From: Mycocentrospora acerina
Taxonomy: Eukaryota > Ascomycota > Dothideomycetes > Pleosporales
Reading direction: 5' to 3'
Assembly (NCBI GenBank): GCA_022701365.1
Contig: JAKUHH010000068.1
Location: 311,189-375,188, forward strand
Length of the DNA stretch: 64,000 bases
Within the stretch, counting starts at the first letter, position 1. Every line of letters starts with the position of its first letter. Under the pieces are notes generated by a model. It searched no databases and had not been told where the DNA came from. It was given only the letters and a program-made list of their open reading frames with translations. Both the position numbers and the translations under genes were made by a program. Shown here one piece after another: positions 31,615 to 41,145 of this stretch.

Positions 31615-32970
31615 ATGGATGGAATTATTCCCTCGTTCGTTGCCGCGGTACAGGCATCCTTATCAGTACTGCTAGTCATCTCATACGGTGGCATCGCAGC
31701 AAGATTGGGTCTTCTCGACTCCAAGAACAGCAAGGCAATCAGCAAGATAAGCGTAAAGATGTTTCTTCCAGCACTCTTGCTCGTCCAGATTGGATCCGAA
31801 CTCCACCTGGGCTCCGCCAACCGCTATCTGGTCGTACTTTTGTGGGCATTTGTATGCCATATTATCAGTTTCGCAATCGGTGTGTTCGCACACTTGGTAT
31901 TTGGGATGCCAGATTGGGTTACCGCGGCTCTGATGTTCAACAACACGACGAGCTATCCGTTACTGCTCATCCAGAGTCTGGACGCAACAGGCATCTTGGA
32001 AAGCCTGCTTGTGGGGGATGAGTCGACAAGGAGCATGATTGAGAGAGCCAAAAGCTATTTTCTAGTATTTGCAACCGTGAGCAGCTGCTTGACCTTCGCG
32101 GTAGGACCGCGGTTGATCGATCATGAACACGCTCCAGATCTGGAAGACGACAGCATTACTGAAGAGGACGATTACGACGAGCAAGACCAATTGGATTATG
32201 AAAATGGACTCAGTAACGCGACAGAGCAAACAGGTCTGCTTTCGCCCGACCACCTTGGAGAATATCGTCAACGGCACAAAAGCGTAACAAACATTACTTT
32301 CTTTCCCTCAAAGCCCAAATTCGTCACGGTCAAACGCCGCCCACGCTACGTTCCACAATTTAGATGGGCTGATTTAAGCGCCAGGACCCAATGGTGGCTG
32401 CTCTTCTTCTACGACTTCCTCAACGCCCCACTGCTGGGCGCAGTACTAGGAGTGTTTATTGGCCTCACTCCTCCTCTCCACCGTGCGTTCTTTAGCAATA
32501 CGAATGATGGCGGGATTTTTACTGCCTGGCTGACGGAAAGCTGGAAGAACATTGGAAGTCTATTTGTCCCCCTGCCACTCATCGTCGCTGGCATCTCACT
32601 CTACACGTCTTACCAAGAGTCTAGGGCAGAGGGTGGCTCAGCGACAGCCATCTCATGGACCACTACGTCTTTTATTCTCTTAGTTCGCTTCGTTCTCTGG
32701 CCGGTTACTAGCATCGGAGTAATCTACGCGATTGCCAAGAGCTCCGGCCGATCAGGAATCTTAGGAGACGATCCGATGCTCTGGTTTGCCATGATGTTAA
32801 TGCCAACTGGCCCATCTGCTATGAAGCTGATCACAATGGTGCAAGTGAGCGATGCTGGCGTGGAAGACGAGAGGAAGATTGCGAAAATTCTAACAATCTC
32901 GTACATCCTCAGTCCTGTTTTAGCGTTTACTGTCGTCGGGGCATTGAAGGCTAGCCAGGCTGCCATGTAA
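31615..32970 (+). CDS. Auxin efflux carrier (AEC) family membrane transporter
   Basis: An integral membrane transporter of the AEC / membrane transport protein family, related to plant PIN and PILS proteins and fungal ER or vacuolar members. The 451 residues from MDGIIPSFVAAVQASLSVLL form two hydrophobic bundles of about five helices each. Between them is a cytosolic loop (about residues 165-260) that is acidic (DDSITEEDDYDEQDQLDYEN) and then basic. The first bundle carries FNNTTSYPLLLIQSL, the proline and asparagine segment typical of the family; the last includes PTGPSAMKLITMVQV, another conserved feature. An upstream ATG at 31495 would add 40 residues without extra membrane segments, so I prefer the internal start. 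Substrate is unknown. Confidence 0.88.
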   Translation: MDGIIPSFVAAVQASLSVLLVISYGGIAARLGLLDSKNSKAISKISVKMFLPALLLVQIGSELHLGSANRYLVVLLWAFVCHIISFAIGVFAHLVFGMPDWVTAALMFNNTTSYPLLLIQSLDATGILESLLVGDESTRSMIERAKSYFLVFATVSSCLTFAVGPRLIDHEHAPDLEDDSITEEDDYDEQDQLDYENGLSNATEQTGLLSPDHLGEYRQRHKSVTNITFFPSKPKFVTVKRRPRYVPQFRWADLSARTQWWLLFFYDFLNAPLLGAVLGVFIGLTPPLHRAFFSNTNDGGIFTAWLTESWKNIGSLFVPLPLIVAGISLYTSYQESRAEGGSATAISWTTTSFILLVRFVLWPVTSIGVIYAIAKSSGRSGILGDDPMLWFAMMLMPTGPSAMKLITMVQVSDAGVEDERKIAKILTISYILSPVLAFTVVGALKASQAAM

Positions 32971-33922
32971 TGAATCCTAAGCCTGCTTGACGAAGAGCAG
33001 CTGTCGGGGGTCTTTCGCATCCTATCCGATATTACTAGGGCCAGTGCTGTGCAGGAGTAAGAGCACGTTGCAATCTGGAAGAAGGCTGTTGTCCCCGGGC
33101 GGGGGCCTATCTGCGCCCTCCTCTTCGGGCGCAAGGCCATACAATGTAAAAGCCTCATAAACACGTCTCGATTAGGACAGTCCCGAGTGGATTAGAAGAG
33201 AACACCTCAACAACGCACGCAGTCATATTTGTTCTCCATTTGACCACAACAACACCTTCTGTCGTTCAAAACTCGATTCGTCATCTATCTCACTCTACAG
33301 GAGGTGCATTCGAATTGAAAAACGAAAGACTCATCAACTTCGTAACGACGCACTGGTTGGTCATGCTCAAGTCGAAACAGGATGAGCCCAGTAGGGGAAA
33401 TCGTCCGGATACAGCACGTTTCAAGAGTCGGACCGAATAGTTTAACACCTCGCAGGCATTGAGGCAAAATGAATTCACAACAACGACTAATCTCACGGGA
33501 TCCCCAATCTCAAGCCACATACGATCCCCCGCTTCCGAGACAGGCCGTTACTTTGGTGTTTATTAAAAATCGCGGAGCAGATCAAAATGAGCCTTATTTG
33601 CGGATCTTCTAATACCGGGACATCTCCATGTAGAAGGTGAGGCCGCGGAAGTCATTCCCATGTTTGTATCGCCAATGCCAGAGCGCCGCTTCGGGACTAT
33701 TCGACTGACGTAGGGTGGTACAAACATGTGCGGGCTTTGGCCGGTGTAAAGTAAGGGGGAGCTTAGTATGAGAAGAAGAGGGATAAATAAGAACCGTGTG
33801 GAGTGCCATTTCCATCTGGGGTTTTTTTTCATCATCAAAGCCTACTGAATCATCAACCTTTAACTTGTATATACCTCGAACCAACTTCACTACCAATACC
33901 AAAACCGCCATTACCCCTCAAA
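32971..33922. other. Intergenic region, no gene seen
   Basis: About 950 bases between two plus-strand genes. No open frame is convincing. A GATAAATAAG element near 33782-33791 and the pyrimidine-rich leader before the next ATG probably belong to the small secreted protein gene. Confidence 0.45.
33782..33791 (+). promoter_or_regulatory. Possible TATA box of the small secreted protein gene
   Basis: GATAAATAAG about 135 bases upstream of the ATG, in a position expected for a TATA element with a leader near 100 bases. Confidence 0.4.
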
Positions 33923-34283
33923 ATGCGTTCCGCCCTCGCCCTTGCCGCCGCCACCCTCTTCCTCGGCCTCGCCCAGGCGTCTCCCGCGCCACTCGACGCC
34001 CGCGCAGACGCCAACTGCCCTCCCCTCGCGCCCTATCTCATGAACTCGGACCCCAAGAACGCATGGAACAGCGTCTGCACCGCATACAGTGCCTCATGGG
34101 TAAGTAGCTTCCAGCCTGCTATCCCAGCAATTATTATTTTTCGCCTGATTTTCCAAAGTACAATGCTAATTTTTTCCTTCTTCTTCACTATAGAACGACA
34201 CTTGCAACCGTGGAACCGGACCTGATCCTATCCCTGGATCGAAGCCGTTGAGGTCCTGCAAGGATGCCGTCTTCCAGGTTTAA
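33923..34283 (+). CDS. Small secreted cysteine-containing protein (candidate effector)
   Basis: I do not recognise a family. Exon 1 (33923-34099) and exon 2 (34194-34283) are joined by a 94-base GT-AG intron in phase 0, giving 88 residues. The N-terminus MRSALALAAATLFLGLAQA is a clear signal peptide, probably cleaved before SPAPLDARAD. The mature part is about 69 residues with four cysteines (in ANCPPL, NSVCTAY, NDTCNRGTG and LRSCKDA), enough for two disulfides. Small size, secretion and even cysteine number resemble fungal effectors or antimicrobial peptides, but no function can be claimed. It is too short and spliced to be found by simple ORF calling, so annotation pipelines may miss it. 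Confidence 0.72.
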
Positions 34284-34957
34284 ATTTCAAACGTTGGATA
34301 ATTGGAGGAAGGGGGGGGGAGGAAGAGGGGAAAGTTGCGTCTAGGTTTTATTGCGGGAATCGCCGTCGTCGGGATTCACTGGTTTGAGGGGGGAGATTAG
34401 AAAATATACTCACTTACACTACTGAATTATTGAATAGATTGGTCAAGTCAAGAAGATTCAGCAATTACCTCTTTTTTCCCCCATCATCCTGTTGCTCGCT
34501 AGTGCTTGTTGTGTACTGCACTGCTGCTTGAAGTAATGATAATATAAAAAAAAAGAAGAGCAGAGAAGATTCACACCAGCCTATCAGAATAACTAGCCTG
34601 TCATTGGTGAGAAGGGGGATTTGCATGGAGCGAACCACGGTTCCTTCGTATGCTAGAAACCTAAAGTCTCGTATAGATGATTTTTGTTCCAACTCTGTTT
34701 CCTTGCAAGCTCTGGCGGTTCTTTGCGCGCGAGGCTTATTCGCCCTGCATGATTTTATTTTATTTTATTTTTTTTCATGCTTGTCAAACGACCAGCCATC
34801 TAGCCAGCCAGCCAGCCATCCGTCAAGCCAGCCAGCCAACCAGCCAACCAGCCAGCCAGCCATCCATCCATCCAGTCAATGGGTCAGTCAAACAGTTAGC
34901 TTTTCCCCTTTGCGCGCTCATCAAACATTTACCTATTACTACCCCGTCAGACGCGAC
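34284..34957. other. Intergenic region with CAGC-type tandem repeats
   Basis: About 670 bases between the secreted protein and the RING-like gene. The open frame that continues upstream of the RING-like gene passes through a repeat (34797-34885) and encodes only SQPA-type low complexity, so I treat it as leader rather than protein. Confidence 0.45.
34797..34885 (+). repeat. Tandem AGCC/CATC microsatellite
   Basis: An imperfect array of the tetramer AGCC (with CATC and AACC variants). It probably lies in the 5' leader of the downstream gene. Confidence 0.8.
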
Positions 34958-35950
34958 ATGTTCAACACGCCAATACCAATACCACGACCACTACAACCAC
35001 GACCACAAACAACAACAGTAACAACAACTACAACAACTGTAACAACAGCAGCAAACTTTATTTCTCGACACACTATTCCAGACCTCTTTCTCGCGCTCTC
35101 CTCGTCTTGCCCTATTTGTCTCGATGCCTACACCGCTGAATCATGTGTTCGCATTACGGGGATAAACGGGTGCGAGCACGCCATGGGCAAGAAGTGCCTG
35201 GAGGAACTTCTGCGACGGGACCCGGGGCAAGAGAAGAAGTGTCCGCTTTGTCGCGCGACGTGGGTTGCTGCGATGCAGAGGCATGAGTTTGGGGGCGGGG
35301 GTGCTGTGTGGGACAGGCGGGAGAGGGATGCGCAAGGTGAGGTGAGGGACGGGGTGGAGAGGCTATTTGTGGGGAGTGGAAGTGGAAGTGGGAGTGGGAA
35401 TGATGGTGGGAATGGAGGGTTGGGGATAAGTCGTCTTTTGCGGAGGTCGTCTCTCCGCCATTTGACGCCCCGGCCTACGCTTGTTATTCCTCAGGAGAGT
35501 CCCTTGTCTTCTCCTCGTAGGTCACGCTATACCCCACCCGCTTCTCTTGCTGTTGTCCCAGACAGAGGACATGTCGGTAATCGCCTGGAAGAGGCGTTCA
35601 CTTTCCGCCAGACGACGTCCCGGCATGCGCCCTTAGTCCCTCACGAGAGCCCTTTGACTTTTCCTCGTGCCTCGAGCCACGCCGCTACTCCTCCTCTCAG
35701 CGCAGGTTTCTCTGCCGTCCCGGAGGAAAGTGTTGCCGAGAGACATGGCGGGCTGAGGGAAAGAGAGGCAAGTCTTTTGGTGCGAGAAGAGATTGTTACA
35801 AAAAGGGAGAGGGAGATGAGGATGAGAGAGGAGATTGTTATAAAAAGGGAAAGGGAGATGAGGATGAGAGAGGAGGCTGTAGAAAAGAGGGAGAGGGAGG
35901 TTGCAGCAAGAGAAGAGAGTGTGGATGGAATAGAATGGTGGAGGCTGTGA
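34958..35950 (+). CDS. RING-like zinc-finger protein with repetitive coiled-coil tail
   Basis: A 330-residue protein with a RING-type domain near the N-terminus and a helical C-terminus, so possibly a ubiquitin E3 ligase. Zinc ligands are Cys51 and Cys54 (SSCPICLD), Cys72 and His74 (NGCEHAMG), Cys80 (KKCLEELL) and Cys95 and Cys98 (KKCPLCRATW). The position expected for the fifth C3HC4 ligand (residue 77) is glycine, so the second site is incomplete or uses another residue; this 'H-x-x-G-x-x-C' form occurs in other fungal RING-like proteins. A Gly/Ser tract follows, then a 14-residue repeat (REEIVTKREREMRM type, three and a half copies at the end). The start is MFNTPIPIPRPL; a poly-Thr stretch follows. 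Specificity is unknown. Confidence 0.75.
   Translation: MFNTPIPIPRPLQPRPQTTTVTTTTTTVTTAANFISRHTIPDLFLALSSSCPICLDAYTAESCVRITGINGCEHAMGKKCLEELLRRDPGQEKKCPLCRATWVAAMQRHEFGGGGAVWDRRERDAQGEVRDGVERLFVGSGSGSGSGNDGGNGGLGISRLLRRSSLRHLTPRPTLVIPQESPLSSPRRSRYTPPASLAVVPDRGHVGNRLEEAFTFRQTTSRHAPLVPHESPLTFPRASSHAATPPLSAGFSAVPEESVAERHGGLREREASLLVREEIVTKREREMRMREEIVIKREREMRMREEAVEKREREVAAREESVDGIEWWRL
35806..35920 (+). repeat. 42-base in-frame tandem repeat in the RING-like gene
   Basis: About two and a half to three copies of a 42-base unit encoding a charged 14-residue helix unit. The DNA copies are close to identical, so the array is either recent or kept homogeneous. Confidence 0.7.
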
Positions 35951-37142
35951 AAGAGACCTTGATCGTTCTTGGGAATGGAGAAGAAGAGTACGTGGGACGA
36001 CATGTATTTGCCGCGACTATCTTTTGTATCAGGCAAGCAAGGTGTTATTGTGGAGCAGCTGTATAGACCTAGACAAGAAGCATGTTTGAGATTGAGGCGA
36101 TTTTGGCATGTAGAAGTGTGGGTGGCTGGTCAAAGTTTGTTGGTGCAGGGTGAGTTGTGCTCCTTCCTCATATGCGTGATATGTAATCAGAAGGAACCTC
36201 ACTCGGCTGCATGTCTCACATGGACGGCATTCACGAGTAGCAGTAGCACTAGCAGTACCAGCACCAGCACCAGCATCAGCACGCTGCTTTGGTCGCTCTG
36301 ATTTTCGGCATCTTGTGAGAATGGCAGTTCCGCTCCGCCGGTGCTCAGAGCTACCGAGCCACAAGCCGAGGCAGCTTCCACTCGGAGAAGAGCATATCCA
36401 CGGCAAAAGTCGGAAGCGCCCAGCGACGGCAAGCCAGACATGCAGGGACCTCGTTAAGCAAGGTGAAGGGGCATTCACGTGCAAAGGCGTCGGGCGGGAG
36501 CATGAGGGGAGCTGCAAGCCATATATGGCGCCTGGGTATGTCTTGATCCAGGGGGAAGTTGTTCGCGCTGTTCGTCACGACGAGCTGTGTTTGTTGTTGT
36601 TGTTGTTATTGTTGCTGCGGTGTTGTTGTTGCGGTGTCGTGTGCCCGCCCCTCGGCTACATGGCGTCATGGGTGCCCCGCGCCGCATGTTGGCTGGCCTG
36701 GCCTGCGCACGAGGGTGGGTAGACATGGACTGCGAGGGTGGGTAGACATGGGCTGCGAGGGCTTAGAGGGCTCAATGGGGCATGCGCGACGAGTGGTCGC
36801 GCAATTAATCCGCGTATGCGACGCCGCAGAGATGGGCGGGCTCGGCAGGCGGGCGGTGCAGCTTCTGGTTGCGGTGCAGGCCGGCAGTCGTGGTCGGTGG
36901 CGGCGGGCAGTGGGCGGGCAGTGGGCGGGCAGCAGACAGGCAGTGGGCGAGGGCAGGCGTGGGCATCGGCAGGCTTTGCCCCGCGCCAGGCGAGCTCGAG
37001 CGTGTGGGCGGGCTCACTGGCCACGGCGGCCACCAGTCAAACGCCGTGCTTGGCCAGCTCGAGACCGCGGCCGGCAGCAGCAGAACCACGACGAAGCTCG
37101 CAGGCGCCCAACTTTCCGAGGCTATACACTCGACATTCCGCC
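35951..37142. other. Intergenic region upstream of NADP-isocitrate dehydrogenase
   Basis: About 1.2 kb. It contains a TTG/TGT microsatellite (about 36590-36640) and GC-rich G-strand repeats (about 36715-36960). Open frames are long only because of the GC content; none shows a family or intron structure. The promoter and leader of the next gene should be in its right part. Confidence 0.45.
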
Positions 37143-37681
37143 ATGAGGCCTGTTATTACCGCCGCCGCTGGCATCCGAGCAGCAGCTTCATCACTTGCTC
37201 GCCTCCCTTCTCGCGGACAGCGCTGTGGCCTTGCAACCTCGAGATTCTCCTCGTCCTCATCCACTGCGACATCGGCCCTCCGCTGCATCACCGCACTCCG
37301 AAGCACCAGCCCCCCATACGCAGCAGCAGGACAGCTCAGAATGGCGTCGACCTCGGGCTTCAAGAAGATCAAGGTGGTCAACCCCGTCGTCGAGCTCGAT
37401 GGCGACGAGATGACGCGCATCATCTGGCAGGTCATCAAGGACAAGTTCATCCACCCCTACCTCGACATCGACCTCAAGTACTACGACCTGGGCCTCGAGT
37501 ACCGCGACGAGACGGACGACAAGGTCACCCTCGATGCCGCCGAGGCCATCAAGAAGTACTCGGTCGGCGTCAAGTGCGCCACCATCACCCCCGACGAGCA
37601 GCGTGTTGAGGAGTTTAAGCTCAAGAAGATGTGGCTGTCGCCCAACGGCACCATCCGCAACCACCTGTAAGACTTGCACCA

Positions 37682-37712
<31 letters not shown>

Positions 37713-38781
37713 ATTCTTTCAATGGCATTTTTCAAGAAGAAAAAAAGACCAAAAAAAAAGACAAAATCAGAAGAGAAAAGAATGCTGACTCCTCGCCCTC
37801 CAGCGGTGGCACCGTTTTCCGCGCGCCCATTGTCATCCCCCGCGTGCCCCGCCTCGTGTCTGGCTGGAAGCAGCCCATCATCATTGGCCGCCACGCTTTT
37901 GGCGACCAGTACCGCGCAAAGGACCGCACCATGGACACCGAGGGCACCCTCGAGATGGTCTTCACCCCCAAGGGCGGCAAGCCCGAGGTCATCAAGGTCT
38001 TTGACTACCCCGCCGGCGGAGGTGTCGCGCAGGTCCAGTACAACACGACCGAGTCCATTACGGGCTTTGCCCACTCGTCCTTCAAGCTTGCCCTGGAGAA
38101 GAAGTACCCTCTGTACATGAGCACAAAGAACACCATCCTCAAGGCCTACGACGGCAAGTTCAAGGACGTCTTCCAGGAAATCTACGACAACCAGTACAAG
38201 AAGGAGTTTGAGGCTGCAGGCATCTGGTACGAGCACCGCTTGATTGACGACATGGTCGCCCAGATGATCAAGAGCGACGGCGGCTACATCATCGCCATGA
38301 AGAGTTCGTATAGCCGAGACCGCACATGACCCGTGCCCCTCGCTAACCCAATCCAGACTACGACGGAGACGTCCAATCCGACATTGTCGCTCAGGGCTTC
38401 GGCTCCCTCGGTCTCATGACCTCGGTTCTCATCACGCCCGACGGCAAGACGTTCGAGGCCGAGGCCGCCCACGGCACCGTCACTCGCCATTACCGCGAGC
38501 ACCAAAAGGGCAACGAGACATCGACCAACCCCATTGCCTCCATCTACGCCTGGACACAGGGTCTCTCCAAGCGCGGTGAGCTTGACGGCACACCCGAGCT
38601 CGTCGTGTTTGCCGAGCAGCTGGAGAAGGCGTGCGTTGACACGGTCGACATTGACGGCATCATGACCAAGGATCTTGCGCTTGCCTGCGGGAAGAAGGAC
38701 AGGGGCAGCTGGGTCACGACCAACGAGTACCTTGACGCTGTCGAGAGGAGACTCAAGGCCAGCCTCAAGGAGAAGTTGTAA
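37143..38781 (+). CDS. idpA: NADP-dependent isocitrate dehydrogenase, mitochondrial with internal cytosolic start
   Basis: Oxidatively decarboxylates isocitrate to 2-oxoglutarate with formation of NADPH. Exons are 37143-37666, 37804-38303 and 38357-38781, giving 482 residues. The N-terminal 66 residues are Arg/Ser/Ala-rich without acidic residues (IRAAASSLARLPSRGQRCGL), a mitochondrial presequence. A second in-frame ATG (37341, Met67) begins MASTSGFKKIKVVNPVVELD, the usual start of cytosolic or peroxisomal forms, so two isoforms from one gene are likely, as described for Aspergillus idpA. Catalytic segments are ELDGDEMTRIIW, SPNGTIRNHLGGTVFRAPI, YEHRLIDDMVAQ, NYDGDVQSDIVAQGFGSLGL and FEAEAAHGTVTRHYREHQKG. 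Intron 1 contains a CT microsatellite. Identification is firm. Confidence 0.95.
37686..37713 (+). repeat. CT microsatellite inside intron 1 of NADP-IDH
   Basis: A perfect (TC)n run in the first intron of the isocitrate dehydrogenase gene, followed by purine-rich sequence. Confidence 0.85.
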
Positions 38782-38898
38782 ATGATGACGATGATGAATA
38801 AGAAGACGAATAAGAATAAGAATAAGAACAAGGATAAAAATATGATGAAGATGAAGATGATGAAGAAGAAGAAGAATAAAAAGGAATTGTTGCATTTT

Positions 38899-38900
<2 letters not shown>

Positions 38901-38931
<31 letters not shown>

Positions 38932-39102
38932 ACGCCCCNNNNNNNNNNNNNNNNNNNNNNNNNNNNNNNNNNNNNNNNNNNNNNNNNNNNNNNNNNNNNN
39001 NNNNNNNNNNNNNNNNNNNNNNNNNNNNNNNNNNNNNNNNNNNNNNNNNNNNNNNNNNNNNNNNNNNNNNNNNNNNNNNNNNNNNNNNCCCCCCCCCCCC
39101 CC
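38901..39102. other. Assembly gap (150 N) bounded by poly-C
   Basis: N bases run from 38939 to 39088. About 30 C's lie on the left, followed by CACGCCCC, and about 13 C's on the right. This is a scaffold gap within a homopolymer-rich stretch; the true length is uncertain. Confidence 0.97.
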
Positions 39103-39277
39103 CGCCTTGGTAGACTAGATATTCCCTTGTCTGGATAGAGCGTCATGTGTCTTTCTTCTTCTTCTTTTTTTTTTGAAATGCATATTCGCCCATGATGGGA
39201 ACCAAATATCACAATCGAGAAAATAAATAAAATCATTATATCCTTGTACTTTGTCTTTGGGAAGCCATTCCATTCCA

Positions 39278-39307
39278 TGATGTTGATGTTGATGTTGATG
39301 TTGATGT
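39278..39307 (+). repeat. ATGTTG tandem repeat
   Basis: Five near-perfect copies of the hexamer TTGATG. No coding role is visible. Confidence 0.75.
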
Positions 39308-39539
39308 TTTTGTATTTTTGGCCATTTCTCTCTGCATTGGTGTGTGTACTTTTGTTGGTGTGCTTGCTCTTTTTGTTTCTTCTTGTTCTTGTTATTCTTG
39401 CTGTTGTTGTCGACTATGTGTCTTTTGTTTCTCCTTGTTTTCTACGAGTATGCTTATGCTTTGCACAGGACAAGGAGTAGAAATGGGAGTAAGAGCAAGA
39501 GTGGGAATAGGAGTGAGAACAAGAGTCTCCTCGAGTAAT

Positions 39540-39584
39540 CCTTCTTCTTCTTCTTCTCCTCCTCCTCCTCCTCCTCCTCCTCCC
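39540..39584 (+). repeat. TTC then CTC trinucleotide array
   Basis: A pyrimidine tract of TTC units turning into TCC/CTC units, non-coding as far as I can see. Confidence 0.75.
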
Positions 39585-41145
39585 TTGCTACTAACCCCCC
39601 ATCTTCCGCTTCTTCAACTTCGACTCGCAATTGATACCCTAGTCTTTCTTCAACGGGCTCTTGTTCGTCGGCAGTTGGATCGAGAAGTAAAACGCATGCT
39701 CCCCGATTACTAGTCGTGGATTGTCCTTTTTTTCCAGCAGGGTGGGGGTGCGGCGAAGGGATGTCTGTGGGGGGGTTGGCGGAGTGGGAGTTAGGGTGGG
39801 GACTAGAGTGGGGACTAGAGTGGGAGAAGCGTGTTTAGTGATTTGGACTTCTTGGAGGTATCTCTTGTAGAGGGGGTTGGACTAGGGGGAGCGTGGGGGT
39901 GTGTGGGGGGTGGGGGGATGAGGTCTTTTGGAATGCTAGGGTGTAGATGGCTGCGCGGGTTGTGTTTTGGTGCTGAAGCGGTTGAGGGTGACATGAGAGA
40001 GCGCATGGTGTATTCAATGGGATGGAATAGAGAAAGAGGAAACTCGAAATGAGAGAATGAGAGGAAGAGAGAGAGAGGAGATTGGGGTTGAAACGCGTGT
40101 GGAACATGCAAACTCTTTTTCAACGTGCGTAATGCTAGAAAACAGAGAAATATTGGGAGGGTCGAAGAAAGGGTTGAGAAGAGGGCAGAAGAGAGAGTAG
40201 TTGGATGATGAGAAACCATGGTAAAGCAGAGTGATGTGATGATGGAGTGGGATCAGTAGATGTGCAGGATGGTCGTTCAGAACAAGGAAGCCCTTGTGGA
40301 TAGTTTGGAGAAGGGTTGGACACTTGTTCAGCGCGGATGAATTCGCAGCGTAGAGTCGACGTTTGCAAGGTAGACGCCTCACTTTCTCAACCTCGCTTTC
40401 CTGGCTCTCTCTCCATGTCAGTGGTGGTTAGCGAGTGGAATGGCTGCGCAGCATGAGCGAAGCACCGGTTGTTTGGGACCGGGGAAAAAGGCGCATGGAC
40501 TCGCCAATTGCCTCACCGACGGTGAAGTGAGCTGACGGCATGGCGTCGCTGGTTCGTTGTGCCTCTCTCGCTTGCACAAGCCCCAACGGTCTACGGGCCA
40601 AGGACGGGGAACACGTGACGGGGAGCCCGATCTCGGCAAGGGCGGTGGATGCCGCCATTCAGAGGCGGGCGATTAGTCGTTTGGGGAGAAAAGAAACGGC
40701 TGTGCGGCGGGCACGAGGCAGAAGAGCAGCGGTGCAAAGGTACAAAGGCACAACGGTCAAAAGCAAAAAACACGCGGGGGGTTCTTGTGCGTGGACTGCA
40801 CGATTTCGTGCTTGAAAGCTTAAATGGCCGCATGTGGCGTCGGCAGCAAAAGAAGGAAAGCCGAGCGTCGCGATTCGCGACAAAAACTTCGCATGCCCGC
40901 GGCCTGTGCCAGCGCTGGACTATTCACCATGCTGCCCAATTCCTGACGACTAGCTCTCCAGCGCCCCAACGGCGACTCGACAACTCTCTGCAGCCTCTGC
41001 ACCTGCCTGCCTCTGCCTCTGCCTGCCTCTGCCTCTGCCCCGTCCCCCGTCCACCGTCCACCCGGCCACCCATCCTCTCGACTGCCCATCTACTCGACCC
41101 TCGCCCTCTCCGGCTGCCCGCCAAGCCCCACCACCCCCCGACGCC

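Larger units (their letters stand above)
38782..41145. other. Low-complexity intergenic region around a sequence gap
   Basis: About 2.4 kb between NADP-IDH and the PRPP synthetase gene. It starts with AAGAATAAG/GATGAAGA-type repeats, runs into poly-C and an N gap, then holds TTGATG and TTC/CTC microsatellites and G-rich tracts. Open frames from 39.2 to 41 kb are low-complexity and show no family. Real content next to the gap cannot be judged. Confidence 0.5.

Noticed and set aside
34604..34957. N-terminal extension of the RING-like protein through the SQPA repeat
   Set aside because: It relies on a non-ATG start and translates a microsatellite.
36315..37140. Long GC-rich frames before NADP-isocitrate dehydrogenase
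   Set aside because: Low-complexity Gly/Arg/Ala text created by GC-rich repeats; the real start is the ATG at 37143.
39815..40382. Minus-strand frames of 80-134 codons
   Set aside because: Ser/Pro/His-rich low complexity arising from G-rich and GA-rich repeats.
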